Source: Nitrosomaritimum sp049414205
GTDB lineage: Archaea; Thermoproteota; Nitrososphaeria; Nitrososphaerales; Nitrosopumilaceae
Assembly: GCA_049414205.1 (NCBI GenBank)
Contig: JBMSGE010000057.1
Coordinates: forward strand, 1 to 7,987
Direction: 5' to 3'
Length of the DNA stretch: 7,987 nt
Shown: positions 1 to 5,811 of the stretch, in pieces
How positions within the stretch are numbered: the first letter of the stretch is position 1
Layout: each line of letters starts with the position of its first letter
Position numbers and translations under genes: made by a program
Notes under the pieces: model-generated
Told to the model about the DNA's origin: nothing
Databases searched by the model: none
Seen by the model: only the letters and a program-made list of their open reading frames with translations

Positions 1-1
1 C

Positions 2-55
2 GAACCTGAGCCAGAACCCGAACCTGAGCCAGAACCCGAACCTGAGCCAGAACCC
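2..55 (+). repeat. Three perfect 18-bp tandem repeats encoding (Glu-Pro)3
   Basis: The unit GAACCTGAGCCAGAACCC occurs three times without a mismatch, in frame with the surface-protein gene. Base 1 (c) matches the last base of another unit, so the array very likely continues beyond the left edge. Identity at synonymous positions (cct/cca/ccc and gaa/gag in a fixed order) indicates recent expansion by slippage or unequal exchange, so copy number may vary between strains. Confidence 0.9.
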
Positions 56-505
56 ACATGTGGTCCAGGAACTGAATTAGTCAATGGTATCTGCCAAGTT
101 GTCAAAGATGAAGAACCATCTGGAGGTGGATGCTTAATTGCAACAGCTGCATATGGATCTGAACTTGCCCCCCAAGTACAATTCTTAAGAGAAATTAGGG
201 ACAATACTGTTATGAGTACAGCATCTGGTGCAGCATTTATGACCGGCTTTAACCAACTATACTATTCATTTTCCCCAACAATAGCTGATATGGAAAGAGA
301 GAATCCATTATTCCAAGAAGCAGTTAGGATGTTTATTACTCCAATGATATCTACATTATCCATAATGACTTTAGCAGAGGATGGAAATGATGCTGAAGTC
401 TTAGGACTAGGAATTTCTGTAATTGCATTGAACTTAGGAATGTATGTTGCAGCACCTGCAGCAATAGGATTTACAGTTCACAGACAATTAAAATCTAAAA
501 TTTAA
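2..505 (+). CDS. C-terminal part of a CFI-box-like surface/membrane protein (5' end outside window)
   Basis: The frame is open from the left edge, so the start is missing and 167 residues are visible. In order: nine Glu-Pro pairs (residues 1-18), a short Cys motif CGPGTELVNGIC (C20, C31), a Gly-rich linker, then GGGCLIATAAYGSELAPQV from about residue 44, followed by LREIRDN and a hydrophobic C-terminal region. The Cys-Leu-Ile-Ala-Thr-Ala-Ala-Tyr-Gly segment matches the CFI-box C-terminal domain (usually CFIATAAYGS), here with Leu for Phe. The last 65 residues hold one or two probable membrane segments (strongest around ISVIALNLGMYVAAPAAIGF) and end in a short basic tail, as expected for an anchored extracellular protein. 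The CGxGTxLVNGxC pattern recalls Cys-containing repeats of thaumarchaeal exported proteins. The acidic Pro-rich stretch is probably an extended spacer. The function of the CFI-box domain is not established as far as I know. Domain call fairly sure; role unknown. Confidence 0.8.
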   Translation, partial: EPEPEPEPEPEPEPEPEPTCGPGTELVNGICQVVKDEEPSGGGCLIATAAYGSELAPQVQFLREIRDNTVMSTASGAAFMTGFNQLYYSFSPTIADMERENPLFQEAVRMFITPMISTLSIMTLAEDGNDAEVLGLGISVIALNLGMYVAAPAAIGFTVHRQLKSKI

Positions 506-506
506 T
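497..506 (+). promoter_or_regulatory. Putative TATA-like element for the 50-residue membrane protein
   Basis: AAAATTTAAT overlaps the stop codon of the preceding gene and is centred near 502-503, about 27 bases before the ATG at 530. That is the spacing of an archaeal TATA box for a leaderless transcript. The area is generally AT-rich, so the match is weak by itself. Confidence 0.35.
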
Positions 507-529
507 TTCTGACTCTGTTCTAAATAATC

Positions 530-682
530 ATGATGTTTTTCTTTCAGGCATTACTTTCCTCGATTTTTTTATTTGAGATCGAAATTGGAGTTATTGCTTT
601 TATTGTAACCCTTTCCGCAATTATTATTGCTGTAATTGTTAAAGTAATCAAAAATAAAAAATTAGAAAAAAACGAGTCGTAA
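530..682 (+). CDS. Small single-span membrane protein, 50 residues, unknown function
   Basis: The frame reads ATG ATG TTT TTC TTT CAG and ends at TAA 680-682, giving 50 residues. The N-terminal half is hydrophobic with two acidic residues (FEIEIG), then a clear membrane segment follows (about residues 20-39, GVIAFIVTLSAIIIAVIVKV), then a charged tail KNKKLEKNES. The segregation of hydrophobic and charged residues and the clean end are what a real small membrane protein shows. The second ATG (533) is an equally possible start. No Shine-Dalgarno sequence is visible; a TATA-like element at suitable leaderless spacing lies upstream. By the positive-inside rule the Lys-rich C terminus would be cytoplasmic. 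I do not recognise a family. It could be a chance ORF in AT-rich DNA, since Ile/Phe codons are AT-rich, but the charged tail argues against that. Confidence 0.55.
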   Translation: MMFFFQALLSSIFLFEIEIGVIAFIVTLSAIIIAVIVKVIKNKKLEKNES

Positions 683-734
683 TAATTAAAAAATTCTTAT
701 AATTTCACAAGTTTTCTAGTTTTCCCACTCTAAG

Positions 735-744
735 TTATTATACT
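735..744 (+). promoter_or_regulatory. Probable TATA box for the 107-residue protein gene
   Basis: TTATTATACT is centred about 26 bases before the ATG at 765, with no Shine-Dalgarno motif between them. This predicts a leaderless mRNA starting at or within a few bases of the start codon. Confidence 0.5.
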
Positions 745-764
745 AAAAAGATTTAGAAAAATAA

Positions 765-1088
765 ATGCAAATAGAATATGAGGAATTTGACACAATTGAG
801 GATGTGTTCATGTATATGGCATCAGCTGCTCCTCCCATGAAAAATACCATGCCTGTTAATTCATACAAAGGCTATGTGATGTCCTTTATTCCACTAAGTG
901 GATCGAATGGTGATACATATCTGATGATATATGCAAAAGGTGAACTTGAACCTGGAATTTATGAGTTTGATGTAGCCTCAAAATCATTCAAAAAAGTTGA
1001 TTCTATAGAAAGAGCAGATAAGAGTTATTTTGTATCTTTGACTCCAAAAAGAAATACAATCGCAGATGTTGCAATAGAAAAATTATAG
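765..1088 (+). CDS. Conserved-looking hypothetical protein, 107 residues
   Basis: The predicted product is soluble, with no signal peptide or membrane segment. An acidic helical N-terminal part (about residues 1-24, EYEEFDTIEDVFMYMASAA) is followed by what looks like a run of beta strands: YVMSFIPL, TYLMIYAK, GIYEFDV, SFKKVD, YFVSLTP and DVAIEKL. No catalytic motif, metal site or Cys pair is visible, and I do not recognise a family. The start is supported by a TATA-like element about 26 bases upstream. The last sense codon (TTA) and stop (TAG 1086-1088) interlock with the stop of the convergent radical SAM gene, giving a 6-base tail-to-tail overlap. The long intact frame, balanced composition and promoter spacing make it very likely real. 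Confidence 0.75.
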   Translation: MQIEYEEFDTIEDVFMYMASAAPPMKNTMPVNSYKGYVMSFIPLSGSNGDTYLMIYAKGELEPGIYEFDVASKSFKKVDSIERADKSYFVSLTPKRNTIADVAIEKL

Positions 1089-2684
1089 TTTCTTTGTTTG
1101 AATTTTTGGTGCAGAAACAGATCTGGCACGATCATATTTATCAATAATTTCATCTGGAGTACGTCCATTAAAGAGATCTTTGCATAATCCTCTCAAGTAT
1201 CTCATTATTGCCCATGTTCCAGCTTTGAGAATTCCGTACATGAAAACTTTCATTGGTGGGCCATATGTTTTGTTTCTAAGTATAATTGGAATAATATCAT
1301 TAATTACACGCAGATTATTTTCCCAGCATCTCCAAAACAATGTAAATTGAGCTTCATTTAGATTTCCAAAGTGCATAGAATTTTTCTCACTAAAGTCCTG
1401 ATACAGTAATGGGGCAACCAATCCTCTAAAGTCCATCTCTCTGAAATCACTTATCATGTCAATTGTATGTTGAATGTCATCAGGTGTTTCATCAGGCCAT
1501 CCAATGATTATGGTAGCTGCAGGGAACCAATGATTTTCATTGAGAATTTTAGCTCCTTCTCTTACAACGCTACCCCATTCTTCAGGAGAAAATGGTTTAG
1601 TTTTTACACCAAGATGTTTTTTTACCAAATTTGGAGCAACAGTTTCTATTCCTAAATTAGTTGCGAGCCATCTTCCTGTTTGGTCTTGTTGATTAATGTG
1701 CGAAATTTCCTGCATTAATTTTTCATCGGCTGCAACTGCTGAGAAGGTCATATGTGTTGTCCCTACAAAATTTGCGCCCAAACCTTTGAGGCCTTTCCAT
1801 AACTCTGTTATCGCGTCTCTATTTGGAACAAAGTCTCTATTATCACAACCATACAATAACATTTCATCTGAATGTAACCAAACAGAATCAAATCCATAAT
1901 CTAGGTTTATCTTTGCTTCGTGTTGTAGTCTGTCTAAGGGAAGATCTTTTTTGGATCTTTTGTTAACATCACAGAAATCACATCCTCTACCACATCCTCT
2001 CATAGCTTCAATTAGGGAATTAATTGTAGGTCCTTCAATTGTTGGAATATTTTGAATATTTCTTACAAAACAATGCATCAATTCTGGGGCATCTCCTTTT
2101 TCTAGATCATGGAATAAATCCAAAGCAAGCTCATCGGCTTCTCCTACTACAACTGTATCGATTCCATGAATTTTCATTCTATCTGATTTTGCCAGTTCCC
2201 AAGCCCCATTACCACCTACTACAACTTTAAAATCATATTTCTTTTTGAGCTGAATAATACTTGCGCACATTTTTTTAAATTTCATCGCAACATAAGATAA
2301 TTTTTCAGGTGACATTGTAGTTGTCACAGGTGCCATTCCAAGTGGATCCATTACATTAATTCCAACAACTTTAGTATCTGGCCCAATAGATTTTTCTAGC
2401 ATGTCAGGATTTGCAACAAACACCTCATCTCTGTTGTATCCTTGTAAAAGAGAGCTTTCTACCCTACGTAATCCTACTTGGGCTACTTTTGACTCTCCAG
2501 TTATTGGATCTGTTTCTACGGGAGGACAGAATACTTTATCGAAAACCCATTCTGGTAGAACCTCATAAGGACCACATGCAATAAATCCATAAAGAAAATT
2601 TCCTCGATAATTGGTCATTAAGCTTCTATCAGCAGTAAGAACAATTCTTTTACCCGACAATATCATTCTGATTCGATTTGGCAT
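1083..2684 (-). CDS. Cobalamin-binding-type radical SAM enzyme, 533 residues
   Basis: Residues about 60-205 look like a Rossmann-type cobalamin-binding domain (VVGINVMDPLG, KVVVGGNGAWEL, GIDTVVVGEADEL). No canonical Asp-x-His-x-x-Gly motif is present, as in many radical SAM B12 enzymes. The radical SAM core follows, with cluster motif C231-GRG-C235-DF-C238 preceded by EAMRG, then GFDSVWLHSDE, THMTFSAVAAD, NLGIETVAPNLVKKHLG and TIIIGWPDET, typical of the core barrel. Residues about 425-533 form a C-terminal region rich in aromatic and hydrophobic residues (FTLFWRCWENNLRVI, MKVFMYGILKAG). The enzyme should cleave S-adenosylmethionine through a [4Fe-4S] cluster; the substrate cannot be read from the sequence. 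Archaeal relatives of this architecture include tetraether-lipid enzymes (GrsA/GrsB cyclases, calditol synthase), so membrane-lipid modification is one hypothesis. The start is ambiguous: Met7 (codon 2664-2666) fits the TATA element at 2686-2692 better. It lies downstream of larB but behind its own promoter and a probable terminator. Confidence 0.88.
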   Translation of the reverse strand: MPNRIRMILSGKRIVLTADRSLMTNYRGNFLYGFIACGPYEVLPEWVFDKVFCPPVETDPITGESKVAQVGLRRVESSLLQGYNRDEVFVANPDMLEKSIGPDTKVVGINVMDPLGMAPVTTTMSPEKLSYVAMKFKKMCASIIQLKKKYDFKVVVGGNGAWELAKSDRMKIHGIDTVVVGEADELALDLFHDLEKGDAPELMHCFVRNIQNIPTIEGPTINSLIEAMRGCGRGCDFCDVNKRSKKDLPLDRLQHEAKINLDYGFDSVWLHSDEMLLYGCDNRDFVPNRDAITELWKGLKGLGANFVGTTHMTFSAVAADEKLMQEISHINQQDQTGRWLATNLGIETVAPNLVKKHLGVKTKPFSPEEWGSVVREGAKILNENHWFPAATIIIGWPDETPDDIQHTIDMISDFREMDFRGLVAPLLYQDFSEKNSMHFGNLNEAQFTLFWRCWENNLRVINDIIPIILRNKTYGPPMKVFMYGILKAGTWAIMRYLRGLCKDLFNGRTPDEIIDKYDRARSVSAPKIQTKKL

Positions 2685-2685
2685 G

Positions 2686-2693
2686 TTATATAT
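2686..2693 (-). promoter_or_regulatory. TATA-like element for the radical SAM gene
   Basis: On the minus strand ATATATAA lies only a few bases before the longest start (2684) but about 23 bases before Met7 (2666). A leaderless transcript from this box would begin near Met7. A second, weaker candidate, ATTAATT (minus strand, 2704-2710), is about 23 bases before 2684 and would fit the longer protein. Confidence 0.5.
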
Positions 2694-2725
2694 GATTTAC
2701 GAGAATTAATCCCTTTGACAGCAAC

Positions 2726-2742
2726 AAAAAATCGATTTTTTT
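2726..2742 (-). terminator. Palindrome with T-run after larB, probable terminator
   Basis: Bases 2726-2741 form a perfect 16-base palindrome, AAAAAATCGATTTTTT. Read on the minus strand it ends in six T residues about 9 to 24 bases after the larB stop. Archaeal termination depends mainly on T-runs, so this probably ends the mdh-larB transcript before the radical SAM promoter. The A/T-only arms would form a weak hairpin, so the T-run is the main signal. Confidence 0.5.
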
Positions 2743-2749
2743 GTATTTT

Positions 2750-3532
2750 CTATTTTTTGAGGTTTTTCCAGATTGCTCTGTTGGCAATATTTGCTGCAAT
2801 AGCTCCTGCGGCTATACCTCCATCAATATTTACTACTGATAATCCTAATGAGCAACTTTGAAGCATCGATGCAAGAGCAGCTATTCCTTTCTCTCCATAT
2901 CCATATCCAATAGAGGTAGGTAATCCGATTACAGGGATGTCTACCAAAGATGAAACAAGGGTCGCAAGAGCTGCCTCCATCCCCGCTGCTACAATTATAC
3001 AATCTACTTCTTCATTGACCATTTTTTTTAATATGGGAAATATTCTCTGAATTCCCGCTACACCAACATCATAGCTTGTAAAGCATTTACAATTCATTGC
3101 CAAACACATCAATCTGGCTTCTTCTGCTACTGGAATATCTGAAGTTCCAGCTGTAATGATTCCTACTTTACCTCCATGAAATTTTATTGGTTTTTTATAC
3201 AATAATAGAGATGAAGAATTTTGTCCTGTTTTTATTTTGATTTTTATTCTTTTAGAAAAGGAAATAATTTTCGAATAATGCTCTTTTTTTATTCTGGAAA
3301 CTACTACGGAGTTATTCTTTTCTAAAGTGGCTTTGATAATTTTTTTTATCTCGTCTAATTGCTTATTTTCTGCAAAAACAACTTCTGGAATTCCACGTCT
3401 TTTTCTTCGATTTATGTCTATTTGTGCTATATTTTCAATTTTTTCAATTGAGTACAATGACAAAAGTTTCTTTGCAGTATTAGATGAAATATTTCCTTTT
3501 TCTAATGAGTCTAAAATTTCTTCTATTTCCAA
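2750..3532 (-). CDS. larB: LarB, nickel-pincer nucleotide biosynthesis carboxylase/hydrolase, 260 residues
   Basis: LarB opens NPN cofactor synthesis: it carboxylates the pyridinium ring of nicotinic acid adenine dinucleotide and hydrolyses the phosphoanhydride, giving pyridinium-3,5-biscarboxylic acid mononucleotide plus AMP. The N-terminal part (IEEILDSLEKGNISSNTAKKLL) fits the family opening. The C-terminal PurE-like domain carries GIITAGTSDIPVAEEA (125-139), YDVGVAGIQRI (154-164), VAAGMEAAL (181-189), PVIGLPTSIGYGYGEKG (200-216) and MLQSCSLG (223-230). C227 is the likely equivalent of the cysteine that forms the transient pyridine adduct in the Lactiplantibacillus enzyme, and E186 of its active-site Glu. 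Length is normal for the family. The start is TTG (3530-3532): an in-frame stop lies two codons upstream and the next Met is at residue 142. It sits 33 bases after mdh, probably in one transcript. PurE itself is unlikely because of the LarB-specific N-terminal region and the larC/larE neighbours. Confidence 0.93.
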   Translation of the reverse strand: MEIEEILDSLEKGNISSNTAKKLLSLYSIEKIENIAQIDINRRKRRGIPEVVFAENKQLDEIKKIIKATLEKNNSVVVSRIKKEHYSKIISFSKRIKIKIKTGQNSSSLLLYKKPIKFHGGKVGIITAGTSDIPVAEEARLMCLAMNCKCFTSYDVGVAGIQRIFPILKKMVNEEVDCIIVAAGMEAALATLVSSLVDIPVIGLPTSIGYGYGEKGIAALASMLQSCSLGLSVVNIDGGIAAGAIAANIANRAIWKNLKK

Positions 3533-3555
3533 TAACTGTTACAGAATTTTTGAAT

Positions 3556-3562
3556 AAAAAAA
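3556..3562 (-). terminator. T7 run just after mdh, possible partial terminator
   Basis: On the minus strand seven T residues follow the mdh stop by three bases, in the 33-base gap before larB. A T-run of this size can terminate archaeal transcription, so larB may receive only part of the mdh transcript. The same TTTTTTTATT stretch lies about 26 bases before the larB TTG and could instead serve as a weak TATA-like element for larB. The sequence does not decide between these. Confidence 0.3.
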
Positions 3563-3565
3563 TGC

Positions 3566-4480
3566 TTAGATCTCAATTCCTGAGATTGCGTCTTTAACAT
3601 TTTTTACGCCCGCATCAAAAGCTGTTTTTTCTTCATTGTTTAGCTCTAATTCTATAATCTTCTCTACTCCGTTCTTTCCTATTATTGCAGGAACTCCTAT
3701 TGTAACATCAGAATGCCCATATTCTCCATCCAAATATGTGGCTACTGGAATCACTTGCTTTCTGTCTCTTACAACTGATTCGACAATAGCAGAAATGGCA
3801 TTTCCTGGAGCATGGACAGTTGCACCTTTAAGCTCGATGACTTTTGCTGCAACTTGCTTTGTATTTTGAACTAATTCATCTAATTTTTCCTTTGGTAAGA
3901 ATGTAGAAAGAGGAATTCCAGATACTGAGGAAAATCTTGGTAACGGTAACATGTTTTCTCCATGCTCTCCTATTACTAATGCACGAATTGAATCCCTGGA
4001 ATGACCTGTAGCCTCATGTATGAATTGTCTGAATCTTGATAGGTCTAGCATTCCTCCCATTCCAAATACTCTTGTTTTATCAAATCCTGATGCTTTGTAT
4101 GTAACATAGGCCATTGGATCCAAAGGATTTGTTACTGGAATAATCATTGAATCATTTGCATATTTTTTGATATTTTCAACTACGCTTTTTACAACATTGG
4201 CATTAATCTTCAAAAGATCCATTCGGGTCATACCTGGCTTCCTACCAGAACCTGCGACCACTACAACTATGTTGGAACCCTGCATATCTGCAAAATTATT
4301 TGACCCCTTTACTTCTACATCGATTCCTTGCTCCGATAACATGTGGTTAATATCCATGGCTTCTCCCTGTGGGAGTCCATCTACTACATCAAGAAGTAAA
4401 ATCTGATCGTCTAATCTTTTTAATGCTGAAAATAATGCTGCGTCTCCGCCTACCTTTCCAGATCCTATTATGGTAATCAT
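3566..4480 (-). CDS. mdh: NAD-dependent malate dehydrogenase (lactate/malate dehydrogenase family), 304 residues
   Basis: It should interconvert malate and oxaloacetate in the cytoplasm. The Rossmann fold opens with GSGKVGG (6-12), and D31 at the end of the second strand (LLLDVVDG) favours NAD over NADP. The substrate-specificity loop reads GRKPGMTR (79-86); Arg at residue 80 is the malate-type choice, where lactate dehydrogenases have Gln. VTNPLDPM (116-123), the Asp-Arg pair in LDLSRFR (D146, R149) and catalytic H173 in GEHGENM complete the active site. Length is normal for the LDH-like archaeal/bacterial malate dehydrogenase type. The ATG at 4480 has a TATA-like element centred 26-27 bases upstream and no Shine-Dalgarno motif, implying leaderless translation. 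It leads the mdh-larB unit, divergent from larC. General carbon metabolism is the simplest role; proximity to lar genes may mean a shared 2-hydroxyacid context. Family sure; substrate preference fairly sure. Confidence 0.95.
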   Translation of the reverse strand: MITIIGSGKVGGDAALFSALKRLDDQILLLDVVDGLPQGEAMDINHMLSEQGIDVEVKGSNNFADMQGSNIVVVVAGSGRKPGMTRMDLLKINANVVKSVVENIKKYANDSMIIPVTNPLDPMAYVTYKASGFDKTRVFGMGGMLDLSRFRQFIHEATGHSRDSIRALVIGEHGENMLPLPRFSSVSGIPLSTFLPKEKLDELVQNTKQVAAKVIELKGATVHAPGNAISAIVESVVRDRKQVIPVATYLDGEYGHSDVTIGVPAIIGKNGVEKIIELELNNEEKTAFDAGVKNVKDAISGIEI

Positions 4481-4501
4481 GGAATTCGGTGAAAATTTTC
4501 G

Positions 4502-4511
4502 ATAATTAAAT
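4502..4511 (-). promoter_or_regulatory. TATA-like element of the leftward mdh-larB promoter
   Basis: On the minus strand TTTAATTA (4510 to 4503) is centred about 26-27 bases before the mdh ATG, the spacing expected for a leaderless archaeal transcript. Confidence 0.5.
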
Positions 4512-4541
4512 CTAATGAAATAAAAAATACCCTTAGACAGA

Positions 4542-4549
4542 ATTTATAT
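4542..4549 (+). promoter_or_regulatory. TATA box of the rightward larC-larE-desulfurase promoter
   Basis: TTTATAT (4543-4549) is centred 27 bases before the larC ATG, with a T-rich stretch and no Shine-Dalgarno motif between. It is about 35 bases from the oppositely oriented mdh element, so the two promoters share a 92-base divergent region and a regulator bound between them could affect both. No clear operator palindrome was seen there. Confidence 0.6.
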
Positions 4550-4572
4550 GCATTTTTCGTGAATTTTTATTC

Positions 4573-5811
4573 ATGGTAATTGTCGTGGATCCATACATTG
4601 CAGGAATTTCTGGAGATATGGTCCTATGTGCCTTAATTGATCTTGGTGCGGATAAAAATAAAATTCTTGATGGGATAAAAAAATGCAGTAAATTTTTACC
4701 TGATTCAACAATTAAAAAAATAGATTTTACCAAAATTGATAAACATGGAATACAATCCACTTCTTTGATTTTAGAAATTGCAGAGAATATTCACGAAAGA
4801 AAAGGTTCTGAGATAAAAGAGGCAATCAAAAATTCTGCAATTGAGATTAATTTATCTACAAAAGCAAAAAGTTTTGCAGAAGCATGCATTGACTCTTTAA
4901 TTTCTGCAGAATCTAAAGTTCATGGTATTCCTGAAGAATCGGTTCATTTTCATGAGGCATCCAGTATAGATACTCTTGTCGATATTGTAGGCGTTGCTAT
5001 TGCATCAGATGATCTAAATCTTTTCGAAGATGAAATTTTTTCAATGCCAATTTGCGTAGGTAGTGGTACTGTTTCGTTTTCACATGGGGTTATGTCAAAT
5101 CCTGCAAGTGCTATTTTAGAAATTTTTAAAAATTCACAATTAACCATTCATGGACGCAATACTGAAAGCGAGTTAACCACCCCAACCGGTGCTTGCATTA
5201 TTGTAAATCTTACAAATTCTCCTATTGATTATTACCCTTCTATGAAAATCAAATCAATTGGGTATGGAGCTGGGAAAAAAGATTTTGACCAATTCTCAAA
5301 TGTTTTAAAAATTGTAAAAGGGATTAAGAAAAATAACTTTGATTCCGATTCAGTAATTGTTCTTGAAACAAATGTGGATGATGTATCTGGTGAAGTTTTA
5401 GGAAATTTAATAGAAAAAATGATGAATAATGGAGCAAAAGATGCTTTCATTAGCCATGGAATTACAAAAAAAGGAAGGCCCACTAATCTTGTAAAGATAA
5501 TTTGCGATAATGAAAATTATGATAATCTTGCCAATATCTTAATTGACGAAACTGGAACTTTAGGCATACGAATTACTCTCTCTGATAGGATAATCCTTCC
5601 ACGTTCTATTCATGAGATAAAATTAATTTTTGAGGGAAAGGAATTCGATATCAAATACAAGGTTTCATTTTTCCAAGGAAAATCAAACTTTAAGGTGGAA
5701 TTTGATGATTTGAAGCTAGTTTCAGATTTTCTTAAAAAGTCAATTAGAGAAACAGAATCATTGATTAGAAAAGAAATACTCAAAAGGAATGTGGAAAATG
5801 ACCAAACTTGA
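4573..5811 (+). CDS. larC: LarC, nickel-pincer cofactor nickel insertase (cyclometallase), 412 residues
   Basis: LarC performs the last NPN step, CTP-dependent insertion of nickel into the thiolated pyridinium nucleotide. The family signature DPYIAGISGDM (6-16) is at the N terminus. It is followed by VHFHEASSIDTLVDIVG (124-140; H125, H127, E128 and D133 are candidate polar or metal-site residues), GSGTVSFSHGVMSNPASA (163-180), SELTTPTGA (199-207) and GYGAGKKD (230-237). The C-terminal domain begins near ETNVDDVSGEVLG (265-277), with KKGRP (299-303) and DETGTLGIR (325-333). Both halves are in one uninterrupted frame, whereas in Lactiplantibacillus plantarum the two parts (LarC1/LarC2) are joined by a programmed frameshift. 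Length is normal for the full-length protein. It is the first gene of the rightward operon and overlaps larE by 23 bases (14 if larE starts at its second Met), implying translational coupling. Confidence 0.94.
   Translation: MVIVVDPYIAGISGDMVLCALIDLGADKNKILDGIKKCSKFLPDSTIKKIDFTKIDKHGIQSTSLILEIAENIHERKGSEIKEAIKNSAIEINLSTKAKSFAEACIDSLISAESKVHGIPEESVHFHEASSIDTLVDIVGVAIASDDLNLFEDEIFSMPICVGSGTVSFSHGVMSNPASAILEIFKNSQLTIHGRNTESELTTPTGACIIVNLTNSPIDYYPSMKIKSIGYGAGKKDFDQFSNVLKIVKGIKKNNFDSDSVIVLETNVDDVSGEVLGNLIEKMMNNGAKDAFISHGITKKGRPTNLVKIICDNENYDNLANILIDETGTLGIRITLSDRIILPRSIHEIKLIFEGKEFDIKYKVSFFQGKSNFKVEFDDLKLVSDFLKKSIRETESLIRKEILKRNVENDQT

Noticed and set aside
2..55. Direct repeats as a CRISPR or regulatory array.
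   Set aside because: The 18-base units are contiguous without spacers and in frame, encoding Glu-Pro; this is a coding minisatellite.
683..734. Possible small RNA or terminator hairpin in the AT-rich gap before the 107-residue protein gene.
   Set aside because: Only short T-tracts are visible, with no convincing stem or conserved motif.
2750..3532. PurE (purine biosynthesis carboxyaminoimidazole mutase).
   Set aside because: The PurE-like fold is only the C-terminal part; the N-terminal region, the SCSLG cysteine segment and the larC/larE neighbours identify LarB.
3566..4480. Lactate dehydrogenase as the product of the dehydrogenase gene, which would fit the lactate-racemase theme.
   Set aside because: The specificity loop has Arg (GRKPGMTR) where lactate dehydrogenases carry Gln, so malate/oxaloacetate is the better call.
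4481..4572. A nickel- or metal-responsive operator between the divergent promoters.
   Set aside because: No clear inverted repeat beyond the AT-rich promoter elements could be found by eye.
4573..5811. A programmed frameshift in larC like that of L. plantarum.
   Set aside because: Both halves with all family motifs are in one continuous frame, so no frameshift is needed.
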